DNA of 64,000 nucleotides from Candidatus Methanomethylicaceae archaeon (GCA_026414165.1 JAOAJN010000006.1:1-64000), one strand, 5' to 3'; shown: positions 8,116 to 17,713, numbered from the stretch's first letter. The notes: generated by a model from the letters alone, not told the origin. Translations and numbers: made by a program.

Positions 8116-9294
8116 TTGTCAATTAAAATAACCGACGGCGTTTTTTGGGTCGGAGTCTTTGACTGGAAGCTTCGAGTTTTTCACGGCATTGCCACGCCAA
8201 AGGGCGGAACCTATAACGCTTACCTTGTCTTAGGCGACGAGGGGGCGCTCATAGATACCGTGTACGAGCCTTTCTTCGAAGAATACAGGCAAAAGATCAT
8301 GAGGATCACAGATCTTGCCAAGGTAAAACATCTTATAGTAAATCATGCGGAGCCCGATCATGCATCATCAATAAAAAAAGTCGTAGAGATCAACCCGGAT
8401 ATAAAGATATACTGCACTGCTAGATGCAAGGAATTCATCGAAGCTATGGGGGTGCGAGGAAATTTTGCTGTGGTTAAGGACGGAGATAAGCTTAACTTAG
8501 GCGGAAAGACGCTGCGCTTCTTAGAAGTGCCAATGCTACACTGGCCAGAGACTATGTGGACTTTCCTGGAGGAGGACAAGATACTCTTCTCCTGTGATAT
8601 GTTTGGTAGTCAAGTTATCTCATCAACCATGATTGCGGAGGACGTTACGGACATAGAAGCTCATGCGAAGAGGTATTTTGCCCTAATCTTCAGACCGTTA
8701 TCGACTATGGTTCTCAAAGGTCTTGAGAAGTGCGAAAAGCTAGCACCATCGGTCATATGCCCTTCCCACGGACCAGTATGGAGGGATGTAAAAAGGATAA
8801 CAGAGCTATACAAGAGGTGGAGCACTAATCCAGAGAAGAATAAGGTCCTCATACTTTATTCGTCCATATGGCACGATGTTGAAAAGATGGCCAAAGGTAT
8901 TGCCGAGGGTGTCGCATCCACAGGAGCAGAGGTTGTTTTGAAAGATGTTGAAGAGTTGGGCTATCATGGTTGGGCAGACCTCTTAGCCGAAGGTATGGAA
9001 GCTAAGGGGATCGCATTGGGATCACTAACAATACTTGGAGGCATATTCCCGCAGCTTCTCTATGCAACTTCTCTGCTGAGACTAGTTAAGGCAAAAGGCA
9101 AGGTTGGTCTGTCCTTTGGGGCCTATGGGTGGGGACCGGGTATAACGAAGAAACTTGACGAGGAGTTGAGAGCGCTCGAAGCGCCACCTTTCAGGCAGGG
9201 CATAGAGGTGAGGTTTTCGCCCACGGAAAAGGATCTACAGATCTGCAGAGAGGCTGGAAAAGAGCTAGGAATGAAAGTTATGGGGGTGAGTTGA
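8116..9294 (+). CDS. fprA: Flavodiiron protein (oxygen or NO reductase)
   Basis: Flavodiiron proteins reduce O2 to water, or NO to N2O, in the cytoplasm of anaerobes. The N-terminal metallo-beta-lactamase-like domain has the diiron ligands [20 protein letters not shown] and CPSHGP. The C-terminal 150 residues are a flavodoxin domain ([11 protein letters not shown]). A longer frame opens at 8008, but the TTG at 8116 is preceded by AGGTGG at ideal spacing and gives the usual N-terminus ([12 protein letters not shown]) and 392 residues. A TATA-like AAATATATTT lies at 8074-8083. Its stop overlaps the rubredoxin start. Confidence 0.92.
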   Translation: MSIKITDGVFWVGVFDWKLRVFHGIATPKGGTYNAYLVLGDEGALIDTVYEPFFEEYRQKIMRITDLAKVKHLIVNHAEPDHASSIKKVVEINPDIKIYCTARCKEFIEAMGVRGNFAVVKDGDKLNLGGKTLRFLEVPMLHWPETMWTFLEEDKILFSCDMFGSQVISSTMIAEDVTDIEAHAKRYFALIFRPLSTMVLKGLEKCEKLAPSVICPSHGPVWRDVKRITELYKRWSTNPEKNKVLILYSSIWHDVEKMAKGIAEGVASTGAEVVLKDVEELGYHGWADLLAEGMEAKGIALGSLTILGGIFPQLLYATSLLRLVKAKGKVGLSFGAYGWGPGITKKLDEELRALEAPPFRQGIEVRFSPTEKDLQICREAGKELGMKVMGVS

Positions 9295-9452
9295 TGGACA
9301 AATGGTCCTGTAAAGTCTGCGGGTACATATACGATCCAGAGAAGGGCGATGAGATAAACGGAATACCACCAGGTACTCCTTTCGAGTCTTTGCCAGATAC
9401 TTGGGTCTGTCCAGTTTGTGGAGCACCAAAAGAAATGTTTGAAAAATTGTAG
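9294..9452 (+). CDS. Rubredoxin
   Basis: This is a 52-residue Fe(Cys)4 electron carrier, with the iron ligands in [10 protein letters not shown] near the N-terminus and [11 protein letters not shown] near the C-terminus. The start ATG overlaps the stop of the flavodiiron gene (TGATG), indicating translational coupling. Rubredoxin is the usual electron donor to flavodiiron proteins and rubrerythrin, so the three genes make a complete oxygen and peroxide defence unit. Confidence 0.96.
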   Translation: MDKWSCKVCGYIYDPEKGDEINGIPPGTPFESLPDTWVCPVCGAPKEMFEKL

Positions 9453-9482
9453 TGGAAAATTATTAAAATAAAAGGAGGGAGT

Positions 9483-9989
9483 ATGATGAGAAAGATGACT
9501 GAGGATAATTTGAAGGCAGCTTTTTCGGGCGAGAGTCAAGCGCACATGAAATACACAATATTCGCCGACGTTGCTGAAGAGAATGGTTACAAAAACGTTG
9601 CACGATTGTTCAGGGCCATAGCATATGCTGAAAGGGTGCATGCAAACAACCATCTAAGGGAGTTGGGTTATATAAAAGAAACCAAGGACAATCTACAGTC
9701 TGCGATCGAAGGTGAGAACTACGAGGTCGAAGAGATGTACCCAGCGTTTAAAGTTGTGGCGGAAATGCAGAAGGAGTTTGGTGCGCTCAGATCTATGAAT
9801 TATGCACTTCAGGCAGAGAAGATACATTCAGCCATGTACACAAAGGCAAAGCAGGCTGTTGAAGAAGGCAGAGATCCGGAGATCAAAGAAATCCAAGTTT
9901 GCCCTATCTGTGGCTACACTGTGGAAGGAGAGGCGCCCGAAAAGTGTCCTGTATGCGGAACTTCAAAGGAAAAATTTAGGAAGTTTTAG
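9483..9989 (+). CDS. rbr: Rubrerythrin
   Basis: This peroxidase of anaerobes reduces hydrogen peroxide with electrons from rubredoxin. Residues 1-135 form the four-helix diiron domain with ligand motifs GESQAHMKY, YAERVHANNH, EGENYEVEE and AEKIHSAMY. Residues 140-168 are a rubredoxin-like domain (CPICGY...CPVCG). The ATG at 9483 follows a strong GGAGGGA site. It is the third gene of the flavodiiron operon, 30 bases after rubredoxin, and is followed by a long T-rich terminator. Confidence 0.95.
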   Translation: MMRKMTEDNLKAAFSGESQAHMKYTIFADVAEENGYKNVARLFRAIAYAERVHANNHLRELGYIKETKDNLQSAIEGENYEVEEMYPAFKVVAEMQKEFGALRSMNYALQAEKIHSAMYTKAKQAVEEGRDPEIKEIQVCPICGYTVEGEAPEKCPVCGTSKEKFRKF

Positions 9990-10045
9990 TTTTTTAATTT
10001 TTTTAATTTTTTAATTTATTTTATTTTTTATTTTATTTTTTTATG
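9985..10045 (+). terminator. T-rich terminator of the oxygen-defence operon
   Basis: Repeated runs of five to seven T on the + strand follow the rubrerythrin stop directly. Archaeal RNA polymerase terminates at such U-rich tracts without a hairpin. The next gene is convergent. Confidence 0.7.
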
Positions 10046-10072
10046 AAGGTTCAGCAATTTTATTGGATTTTC

Positions 10073-11608
10073 TTAGAGGCCAAATTTTCTAAGAGCTTCG
10101 GGGATCTTTTCAACTAAATCCTTAGCAGTGTAGTGATAACCCCTTTCCATTGCTAAAAGGTCTCCTGTGAAGGAGTTAAGGAAGGAGCCTGCTACCGCAG
10201 CCCTGAATGGATCGGTTCCTTTGCTTATAATAGTACCAACTATGCCCGAGAGCACATCCCCAGTTCCTCCAACAGTTAGACCAGGGTTTCCGATCGTTTT
10301 AATCTTAAACCTCTTACCGTCCGTTATTATATCATAGCGAGATTTCAGAATTATTGTAGTGCCAAATCTTGATGCCCAATGCATCACTGTCTCAAGCCGA
10401 CCCTTCCAACCAGATTCACGTTCATCAGAAAGCCTTTCCCCTGTCAGTGCGTAGAACTCGCCCGCGTGTGGTGTGAGAACGGCTTTTTTCAATTTTAGAT
10501 TATCTCGGATCTCGCCGAGGGCTTTTAGCGCGTCTGCATCTATTACGACCGGCTTTCCAGTTGAGTTTAAATGTTCAATGAATGCCAATACTGCCTCTTT
10601 GGTTTTTGTGTCTGTACCAAGTCCCATTCCCAACACCACCGCGTCGGCACGATCAGTCTCTTGCTTCAGTACATCTAAGGATCTCATATCAAGCACTTCC
10701 TCAGAAGGGAGGGGCTGCACTATTAGATCGGGAGAAAAAGATCTGACCGCTTGGGCTATAGAGGAGGGGACTGCTATCACAGCCAAATCTACACCGGTTT
10801 TGAGTGCGGCCATTGCCGCTAAAGTGGGCGCCCCCACATATCTGAAAGATCCTCCGACGACCAAGACTCGCCCGTTTTCGCCCTTATGGGAGAAAGGATC
10901 CCTTGTCCTCATAGCAATCCTGAGATCGCCAGGACCTGAGTAAATCTCCGCCTCCGGCGGGATTCCTATGCTAACTACTTCGACATCTCCACATATTTTC
11001 TTTGCAGCATTACTAATCAGACCTGTCTTGGGTCTATGATGTGTAACTGTGAGGTCGGACTTGAAAGCATTCCTAGAGACTGTGCCAGTAGCAGAGTCTA
11101 CGCCTGTGGGCACATCTATGGCAACCTTATAGGCTTTTGACTTGTTGCAAAGTTCAAGTGCAGTTTTGATAGGCTCTTTGGGCTCACCTTTTGCACCAGT
11201 GCCCAACATGGCGTCAATAATTATTTCTGCTTTGTCAAATTTCTCCTTCAGTAAATATAGATCATTAGGAAGGGGGGCGATATGGAGCGAAATAGAGTGA
11301 GAAAGCTTCTCAACTATGAGAAAGTTTTTTCTTGCCTCTTCTGTGGATATCTGTTCGGGTTTTGAGAGAATTACGAGATCAACAAGGGCACCATGGTACG
11401 CAAGGTGCCTAGCAACAACAAAACCGTCTCCGCCCTTATTCCCAGTGTAAGAAAGTATTAAAACTCTTTTTCCTTCAAGTTGTTTTCTTTTTCGAAGAGC
11501 TTCAACAACCCCTTTGCCAGCGTTCTCCATTAGTTGGAGCCTTGATATTCCCAGAAATTCGGCATTTTCATCTAGAGCCTTTGCTTCTTCAGGGAGAATG
11601 GCCATCAT
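10073..11608 (-). CDS. nnr: Bifunctional NAD(P)HX epimerase/dehydratase
   Basis: This protein repairs hydrated NADH and NADPH. The N-terminal half (about 1-215) is the YjeF-type epimerase domain with VLILSYTGNKGGDGFV and IDAMLGTGAKGEP. The C-terminal half (about 225-511) is the ribokinase-like ADP/ATP-dependent dehydratase with VIDADAL, TPHAGEF and NPGLTVGGTGDVLSGIVG. Both active sites look intact, and 511 residues is the usual fused length. Start at the MM pair at 11608/11605. It ends convergently on the rubrerythrin terminator. Confidence 0.92.
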   Translation of the reverse strand: MMAILPEEAKALDENAEFLGISRLQLMENAGKGVVEALRKRKQLEGKRVLILSYTGNKGGDGFVVARHLAYHGALVDLVILSKPEQISTEEARKNFLIVEKLSHSISLHIAPLPNDLYLLKEKFDKAEIIIDAMLGTGAKGEPKEPIKTALELCNKSKAYKVAIDVPTGVDSATGTVSRNAFKSDLTVTHHRPKTGLISNAAKKICGDVEVVSIGIPPEAEIYSGPGDLRIAMRTRDPFSHKGENGRVLVVGGSFRYVGAPTLAAMAALKTGVDLAVIAVPSSIAQAVRSFSPDLIVQPLPSEEVLDMRSLDVLKQETDRADAVVLGMGLGTDTKTKEAVLAFIEHLNSTGKPVVIDADALKALGEIRDNLKLKKAVLTPHAGEFYALTGERLSDERESGWKGRLETVMHWASRFGTTIILKSRYDIITDGKRFKIKTIGNPGLTVGGTGDVLSGIVGTIISKGTDPFRAAVAGSFLNSFTGDLLAMERGYHYTAKDLVEKIPEALRKFGL

Positions 11609-11718
11609 CTCAGGCTCACAGACTTCTTTATGTGATTACGAACTTAAAAGATTGATAGGTTCGGGTTTTTGCGTACTCTTTAAAAGAGATTTCATAGATC
11701 AAATATTAGGTGATCTAT

Positions 11719-11883
11719 TTGGCCAAAGGAGATATGTATAAATGTGAAGAGTGCGGTCTCGTTGTTGTCGTCGAAGATCCCTGCGGCTGTGCTACTGTGG
11801 ACCTGATTTGTTGCGAAGTTCCAATGAAAAAAGTTAAGAAGGCTCCGGAGAAAAAGGCAAAACCCGCCGTAGAGAAGAAGTAG
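11719..11883 (+). CDS. Desulforedoxin-like small Fe(Cys)4 protein with lysine-rich tail
   Basis: This 54-residue protein matches the N-terminal domain of desulfoferrodoxin: YKCEECGLVVVV, then LICCEVPM, giving the C-x2-C and C-C pairs that bind one iron. An extra CGC lies between the pairs. The tail after residue 35 is almost entirely Lys, Pro, Glu and Ala. The TTG at 11719 with AGGTGATC upstream fits the anti-Shine-Dalgarno sequence perfectly; the ATG at 11734 has GGAG only two bases away. There is no superoxide reductase domain. It lies between redox genes and is divergent from nnr. Confidence 0.72.
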   Translation: MAKGDMYKCEECGLVVVVEDPCGCATVDLICCEVPMKKVKKAPEKKAKPAVEKK

Positions 11884-11948
11884 GCTGGGTAGATAGAATC
11901 CTCAAAGAGAAGAAAACGGGAGTGCTACCGAAGGCAGAAGTGATATAA

Positions 11949-12254
11949 ATGATAGAAATTGATGCAGGAGTAATAGAATTTGTTAAGAATGAGGCGAAGA
12001 GGCTCGGAATAAACAGACCAGCCGTCTTGATACTCGATTGTGGTTGCATGATGAACGAAGAGGCCGTAGAACTTGATATAAAAGAGGACCAGCATTATGA
12101 AGGATATGAGCTTTACAATGAGGTCGAAGGTATAAAATTTTACATCAAATCGAAGATCAGGAGGGCTGCTGAAGGTGGCAAAATTGGACTAAAAACCTAC
12201 GGAGCGGGCAAGTTTAAGAGACTTGAATTCTATCCAAGAACCTGCCAGAGGTAG
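11949..12254 (+). CDS. Hypothetical protein with CGC motif
   Basis: I do not recognise this 101-residue protein. It has an N-terminal helix, a strand ending in LILDCGCMMNEE (cysteines near residues 32 and 34), an acidic middle and a basic C-terminal half with GLKTYGAGKFKRLEF. The alternating strand pattern vaguely recalls small iron-sulfur or thiol proteins, but no family is certain. It lies 65 bases after the desulforedoxin-like gene on the same strand and may share its transcript. The ATG at 11949 follows GAAGTGAT. A T-rich stretch follows at 12266-12290. Confidence 0.6.
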   Translation: MIEIDAGVIEFVKNEAKRLGINRPAVLILDCGCMMNEEAVELDIKEDQHYEGYELYNEVEGIKFYIKSKIRRAAEGGKIGLKTYGAGKFKRLEFYPRTCQR

Positions 12255-12356
12255 CCTCCTCTCAAGTTTTTATAATAATAAAAATTTACAATTATATCTC
12301 AGAATTGTTGCAAAAAGTTAAAAATTAGAAGTTTCAGAGACACCAAGGGAACGTTT

Positions 12357-13703
12357 ATGCCAATTTGCCCTATTGACATAGGCAGATATGGTAGTTTTGA
12401 GATGAAGAGGCTCTTTGAGGAGGAGTATAGGCTCCAGAAGATGCTGGATGTAGAGGTAGCGCTGGCAGAGACTCTGGCAGAGTTGGGCGAGATACCGAAG
12501 GAGGCGGCTGATGAAATAAGAAGGAAGGCGGTCGTCAGTCTGATCACGCCAGAAAAGGTAAAGGTCAGGGAGAAGAAGACGCGGCATGACATAATGGCAA
12601 TGGTAGAGGTGCTGGCGGAGGAGTGCGGGGAATATGGAAAGTACGTGCACTGGGGTGCCACCAGTTATGACATAGTGGACACGGCATGGGGCATTATCTT
12701 CAAAGATGCGATCTCGATCCTTGAGAAGAGACTGACCGATTTGAGGGATTTACTCTGCAGGCTGGCGTTGGAAAATAAGAAGACCATAATGGTTGGAAGG
12801 ACTCATGGTCAGCATGCCACACCGATAACGTTAGGGTTCAAGATGGCAGTATATGCGGCAGAGGCTGGCAGGAATATAGAGAGGCTAAAGGAACTCAAGA
12901 GAAGGCTTATTCTTGGAAAGATGAGTGGGGCCGTCGGGACGATGGCGAGCCAGGGGGAAAAAGCGCTGGAGATAGAAAGGAAGGTGATGGACAAACTCGG
13001 CTTAAAGCCAGCGGAGATAACAACTCAGATAATATGCAGGGACAGAATAGCAGAGTTCGTCTGTTGGGCTGCCATCACAGCCTCAAGTCTTGACAGAATC
13101 TCCACGGAAATAAGAAATCTTCAGAGGACTGAGATACTCGAGTTGGCAGAGGGTTTTGATGTTAAAGGACAGGTGGGCAGTAGCACAATGCCACACAAGC
13201 AGAACCCTATAGACTGCGAGAAGGTCTCAGGTCTGGCGAAGGTGATGAGAGGTCTAGTGGTGCCTGCCTTAGAGAACATACCATTGTGGCATGAGAGGGA
13301 CCTCACGGATTCTAGTAGCGAGAGGTTCATAATACCATTCTCCTTCATAGTGTTAGACGAGATGCTCATCACAATAAACAAAGTATTGTCTAACATCCGC
13401 ATATACCAAGAAAACATGCGACGAAATCTTGAGCTATCCAAAGGAGCTATACTCACCGAGGCGGTTATGATGGCGCTGGCTAAGAAGGGCGTGGGTAGAC
13501 AGAAGGCACATGAACTTTTGAGAGAGGTTTCGATGACCGCGTTTAGGGAAGGATCCACAATAAAGGAGGTCCTTTTGAGAAGACCAGAGATAAGAGAGCA
13601 TCTATCCGAACGGGAGATAGAAGATTTAATGAAACCAGAAAATTATCTGGGCAAAATTGACGAACTGGTAGACAGAGCAGTCAATTATGCAAAAAGCTCC
13701 TGA
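12357..13703 (+). CDS. purB: Adenylosuccinate lyase (PurB)
   Basis: PurB acts twice in purine synthesis, cleaving SAICAR and adenylosuccinate to release fumarate. The protein (448 residues) has the superfamily signature GSSTMPHKQNPIDCEKV near residue 280, the HWGATSYD region with its histidine near residue 97, and GRTHGQHATPITLG near 148. All three active-site regions are intact. The start at MPICPIDIGRYGS is the normal PurB N-terminus. Transporters follow but no other purine-synthesis gene. Confidence 0.95.
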   Translation: MPICPIDIGRYGSFEMKRLFEEEYRLQKMLDVEVALAETLAELGEIPKEAADEIRRKAVVSLITPEKVKVREKKTRHDIMAMVEVLAEECGEYGKYVHWGATSYDIVDTAWGIIFKDAISILEKRLTDLRDLLCRLALENKKTIMVGRTHGQHATPITLGFKMAVYAAEAGRNIERLKELKRRLILGKMSGAVGTMASQGEKALEIERKVMDKLGLKPAEITTQIICRDRIAEFVCWAAITASSLDRISTEIRNLQRTEILELAEGFDVKGQVGSSTMPHKQNPIDCEKVSGLAKVMRGLVVPALENIPLWHERDLTDSSSERFIIPFSFIVLDEMLITINKVLSNIRIYQENMRRNLELSKGAILTEAVMMALAKKGVGRQKAHELLREVSMTAFREGSTIKEVLLRRPEIREHLSEREIEDLMKPENYLGKIDELVDRAVNYAKSS

Positions 13704-13765
13704 TTTTTAAACTAGCAATAAAAAATAGTAATAAAAGTAAGAGCCTGATCCAAAAATCATCTAAG

Positions 13766-14965
13766 GTGAGGTGCACGAAAAGTCAAGAAAAGCTTTTATT
13801 CGGAGTTGCCGCAAATGTGCTCTTTCTTGGGATTGTTAGCTTCTTTACGGACGTTAGTACAGAGATTGTAGTGGCAATACTGCCAACTTTTTTGGTAATA
13901 CAGCTTGGCTCCACCCCTGAGATTGTAGGAACGATAGAGGGAATTGCGGAGAGCATAACTTCTTTTCTAAAGATAGCTTCTGGGTCCTTATGCGATAGGA
14001 TGGGAAGAAGGAAGGGGCTAGTGATCCTCGGTTATGGAATATCCAATGCGGTGAAGCCATTCATGGGCTTTGCCTCAAGTTGGACCCATATTCTTGGACT
14101 CAGGTCAGCAGATAGGGTGGGAAAAGGATTGAGAACGCCCCCCAGAGACGCGATTATTTCGGACTCCGCGGTTGGGGAAAAGATAGGGAGGGCGTTCGGG
14201 ATCCACAGAACCTTAGACCAACTTGGTGCTATCGTTGGACCAATTATAGCATTTCTTTTACTGATGCCTCTTGGTTACCAAGGTCTATTTCTGATCACCG
14301 CAATACCTGGAACCCTAGCAATTTTGATACTCGTAATTTTTGTAAAGGAGCCACAAAGAAAGGCTTGCCCAACGAAATACACGCTTGGTGGAGCAAAGAG
14401 TATCTTAACTAAGAGTTTTTATATGTACCTAATTTCCGCAGCCCTATACTCGCTGGGTGCGATAAGCTATGCATTCATATTGCTCAGGGCTTTAGAGCTT
14501 GGGGTTCCGCAAGAGTACGCCCCGCTGTTATATGCTTGCATCCAAGTTTTTCATGTTCTCTCGGGACTGCCCGCTGGTGAGTTTTCGGACAGAATTGGAA
14601 GGGTGAAAGCGATCCAACTTGGGTACTTTCTACTCCTCAGCTCACTTTTGACCATAGCTTTAGCTCCCAATCCCTTGATATTCGTAATCGGGGTCGCACT
14701 GTTTGGGGCGCACCAAGGTGTGGTTGAAACTTCCCAAAGAGCTATGATACCTAGCATAGTTCCCGAAATTTATAGAGGTACAGCTTACGGTCTATATAAC
14801 ATGGTAATCGGAATTGTAACATTCCCAACCAATTTAATGGCGGGGCTTTTGTTTTCAATAAATAGCAAGTATGCTTTCTACTACGGTGCAGCTTTTGGAG
14901 TATTAGCGTCGATAGCCATATCAGTCGTGGAAAGGAACATGAAGATGACACAGTTTAAGAGTTAA
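13766..14965 (+). CDS. Major facilitator superfamily transporter
   Basis: This is a 399-residue protein with about eleven or twelve hydrophobic segments and the MFS loops LCDRMGRRKGL and EFSDRIGRVKA. It has the RTPPRDAIISDS stretch found in a broad group of archaeal and bacterial MFS proteins of unknown substrate. The listed start is GTG, and the exact N-terminus is uncertain because no clean ribosome site is seen. It follows purB by 62 bases. Its 3' end overlaps the convergent NCS1-type permease gene by 11 bases. Confidence 0.82.
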   Translation: MRCTKSQEKLLFGVAANVLFLGIVSFFTDVSTEIVVAILPTFLVIQLGSTPEIVGTIEGIAESITSFLKIASGSLCDRMGRRKGLVILGYGISNAVKPFMGFASSWTHILGLRSADRVGKGLRTPPRDAIISDSAVGEKIGRAFGIHRTLDQLGAIVGPIIAFLLLMPLGYQGLFLITAIPGTLAILILVIFVKEPQRKACPTKYTLGGAKSILTKSFYMYLISAALYSLGAISYAFILLRALELGVPQEYAPLLYACIQVFHVLSGLPAGEFSDRIGRVKAIQLGYFLLLSSLLTIALAPNPLIFVIGVALFGAHQGVVETSQRAMIPSIVPEIYRGTAYGLYNMVIGIVTFPTNLMAGLLFSINSKYAFYYGAAFGVLASIAISVVERNMKMTQFKS

Positions 14966-16103
14966 AGTGTAGTGTTAAGTAAATCATGAAAGATACTAAG
15001 AGAGAGTTAAGTGGGACAATGCCAACGGGAAACAGTGCCCCAAAAAATGCGCCCACCATCCATGAGACGAGACCGCGCAAATATAAGCCTTGCTTTGGAA
15101 CGAGTCTTTTTGAAAGAACATAGTATTCTGCAATGTTTATGCCTATCAACGGAGGTAGGAGGATGCCTATCAATTGTAAAAAAGATCTTAGCTGTTCTAA
15201 TATGCCTATATTGGCAATGACTAAGCCTGCAAATGCAGCAAATGCAGTAGCTTTTTTCCTATCGACACCTGTGAGTTTTGAGAGGGCGATGGAGGGCGGA
15301 TAGAGAGAAGAGGCGGCAGCAGCACTGCCCAATAATAAGAGAAAATTGGCGACCACCGGAAGACCTATAACTGTGAGGGCTTGAACCGGGTTTGGGATCA
15401 AGCTGTAATGCCCAATAAGACTGCCAGATATTAATGAAAAAACAACTACGGGAAGGATAACTAAAAATGACGTGATTTTAAGATCCCTGATTGACCGCGC
15501 TCCTTTAACAAAATCGGGCGATACTGTCGAAATAGATATTGCACCCCCAACGGCAAGAGCTAATGCATAAATAAAGTCCCCAGTCGGAGTTTCGGGCGGA
15601 ATTGAATTATTTATCAGAATAGAGTACAATGCCCATAATACAAACGTTCCCGTGACCAACGCAGTAACTTTGGTGAACTTTGAGAGGTGAGTAAAACCAA
15701 AGTATGTTACGCTGGCCACTAGCACCCCAAATAGTGTTATGGAGAAAATATTTGACAGAGGGATCAGATTGGAGAGAGCCTCGCCCCCAAGGGTGATGAG
15801 TATGGAGAACCAGCCTATTTGGGTTATTGTTATTAGAGGAGATGCAAAAAACCTAGATCCTTTAATGCCCAATGATGCCTCCATAATTTTAAGGAAGGGC
15901 ATATGTTCCCTTGACCCAACTCCTCCGTGTAAATAAATTATACATGAAAATATCAAGCTCGCAATAATAGAAACTGCAACTGCCATCTCCATTGGCAAGA
16001 TTGTTCCTATGGTGGCTCCAACGGTGAGTAGGGCAGGGCTTATGAATATGACCCCCAAAGTCGGCGCTATTTTGGTCCAAGGATGTAGCTCTAAATCATC
16101 CAT
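14955..16103 (-). CDS. NCS1-type nucleobase/cation symporter
   Basis: This 382-residue membrane protein has about twelve hydrophobic segments. It shows NCS1 family features: PWTKIAPTLGV at the N-terminus, SPDFVKGARSIRD in the middle (the aspartate and arginine region after segment 6), and a long helical C-terminus. NCS1 proteins import cytosine, purines, hydantoins or thiamine; purB nearby hints at a purine but does not prove it. The start ATG is at 16103. The next gene upstream on this strand is 15 bases away. Confidence 0.75.
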   Translation of the reverse strand: MDDLELHPWTKIAPTLGVIFISPALLTVGATIGTILPMEMAVAVSIIASLIFSCIIYLHGGVGSREHMPFLKIMEASLGIKGSRFFASPLITITQIGWFSILITLGGEALSNLIPLSNIFSITLFGVLVASVTYFGFTHLSKFTKVTALVTGTFVLWALYSILINNSIPPETPTGDFIYALALAVGGAISISTVSPDFVKGARSIRDLKITSFLVILPVVVFSLISGSLIGHYSLIPNPVQALTVIGLPVVANFLLLLGSAAAASSLYPPSIALSKLTGVDRKKATAFAAFAGLVIANIGILEQLRSFLQLIGILLPPLIGINIAEYYVLSKRLVPKQGLYLRGLVSWMVGAFFGALFPVGIVPLNSLLVSFMIYLTLHFNS

Positions 16104-16118
16104 TTGGATGCTTCCTGC

Positions 16119-16646
16119 CTACTTTACTTTTCGGGAGGGCTTGGGGTTGGCGGGTTCATCGCTCTGTCCTCCTATTCTCTTTTTCATCCAGCCCCTCCCG
16201 TAACATCGCAGACCGAGTTTTCTGTAAAAGCTCTGCACATCGGTTCTTGCCCTCAAAGTTATTCTAACCTGTTGGTTGAAGAACGATGTGGTGATCCATT
16301 TTGTTAGGTGGTCGAAGAGGTTCTTTCCAATGCCTCTCTGCCTGAAGGATTTTGCCACAGCTATCCATTCTATTCTGACGGTTGGGTTGAGGGTCTTTAG
16401 GTGCCGGGCAGCAACTACCCCAACGATTTCACCTTGGTGTACCGCAATAAAGGTGATCCATCCCTTGTCTGACCTTAGGATCTTCTTCGATTCGTGCTCC
16501 CAGCTTCGGATTTTGTAATACTTTGCTTTCCCAGGAAAGCTCTCTCTCAAAATCGTTGCTATTCCCTCAATGTCCTTGAATATAGCGGGCACGATCTCCA
16601 CATCGGATTGTGTATGCTCTTCCTCGTTCATGCCGGCTTCGTTCAA
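16119..16646 (-). CDS. GNAT-family N-acetyltransferase
   Basis: This is a 175-residue acetyl-CoA-dependent acyltransferase. The acetyl-CoA binding motif A reads IEWIAVAKSFRQRGIGKNLFDHL near residue 105, with the usual Q/R-x-x-G-x-G/A core, followed by YRKLGLRCYGRGW in motif B. The substrate is unknown. The start could be the TTG at 16646, close behind the mrp stop, or the ATG at 16631; neither has a strong ribosome site. It is probably co-transcribed with the Mrp ATPase gene. Confidence 0.82.
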   Translation of the reverse strand: MNEAGMNEEEHTQSDVEIVPAIFKDIEGIATILRESFPGKAKYYKIRSWEHESKKILRSDKGWITFIAVHQGEIVGVVAARHLKTLNPTVRIEWIAVAKSFRQRGIGKNLFDHLTKWITTSFFNQQVRITLRARTDVQSFYRKLGLRCYGRGWMKKRIGGQSDEPANPKPSRKVK

Positions 16647-16657
16647 AGTCGATCAGC

Positions 16658-17713
16658 TCATAAGGACTCTACGATTCTTTCGGCAATCGCTTGCACGGCG
16701 GTATTTGAATAATCTTCGATATTTCCATTATCGCATGCTGCCGAGAGTTCGGGATCTATTGGAATTGAGCCCAAGAACTTGGTATTGATCTTCTCGGCAA
16801 GCATCCGCCCTCTCGGTTCGCCGAAGAGGTTTATCCGCTCCCCACATTTAGGACATATAACGTAAGACATGTTCTCCACGATGCCCAAGATTGGAACGCC
16901 AAGCATTGTGGACATGTTGATCGCCTTTGAGACTATGAGGTTTGCGAGCTCTTGTGGAGAGGTCACTACAACGACACCATCTAGTGGAAGTATCTGCATC
17001 ACAGTTAACTGAGCATCACTCGTTCCAGGAGGAAGGTCAACCAATAGGTAGTCTAGTTCTCCCCAGTCTACATCAACATAGAACTGCCTTATGGCACTAC
17101 TCACAAGCGGACCCCTCCAGATTACGGGAGCTTCCTGCCGACCAGTGATGAGGTTCATTGAGATTATCCTTATACCGCTCTTAGAAGCTGGTGGCACAAT
17201 CTTTCCCTCCAGAACGAATGGTGGGGTGTTCACGCCAAAGATCTTTGGGATGCTCGGACCAGTTATGTCGGCATCCAAGATGCCAACCCGCATGCCTTTC
17301 CTAGATAGAGTCGCCGCAATAAGAGCAGTTACCGAGGATTTGCCGACTCCGCCCTTCCCAGAGACTATCGCAATGATCTTTTTGATGCCCTTCTTTGGCA
17401 ATTTCTCGAGTAGGTGGGAGCTCCTAGCCCTTACTTTGGCAGAGAGGGCCCTCAATTCATCTTCGTTCATGGTAGTCAGTTCCAACTCTACCTTATCTAC
17501 GCCCTCAATGTTTTTTACGGCGATCTCGGCCTCCTCCTTCAATCTACTAGCGAGTGGGCAAGATTCCGATGTGAGGGCCATTACAATCTTCACTTTCCCA
17601 CCATCTACCTTTACATCACGGATCATATTAGCACTAACAATGTCCATGCCAAGTTCCGGATCTACTACGCTCTTCAAAGCCTCCAAAACATAATCTTTAT
17701 TGACCAATGACAA
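16658..17713 (-). CDS. mrp: Mrp/NBP35-type ATPase, iron-sulfur cluster carrier
   Basis: This ParA-like ATPase carries and delivers Fe-S clusters. Residues 1-85 form the MIP18 (DUF59) domain. A deviant Walker A (SGKGGVGKSS) lies near residue 118, then DADITGPSIP, DLPPGTSD and the cluster-binding CPKC in YVICPKCGERI. The length of 351 residues is typical of archaeal Mrp with the DUF59 domain. It is the first gene of a likely pair with the GNAT gene. The start ATG is at 17713. Confidence 0.93.
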   Translation of the reverse strand: MSLVNKDYVLEALKSVVDPELGMDIVSANMIRDVKVDGGKVKIVMALTSESCPLASRLKEEAEIAVKNIEGVDKVELELTTMNEDELRALSAKVRARSSHLLEKLPKKGIKKIIAIVSGKGGVGKSSVTALIAATLSRKGMRVGILDADITGPSIPKIFGVNTPPFVLEGKIVPPASKSGIRIISMNLITGRQEAPVIWRGPLVSSAIRQFYVDVDWGELDYLLVDLPPGTSDAQLTVMQILPLDGVVVVTSPQELANLIVSKAINMSTMLGVPILGIVENMSYVICPKCGERINLFGEPRGRMLAEKINTKFLGSIPIDPELSAACDNGNIEDYSNTAVQAIAERIVESL

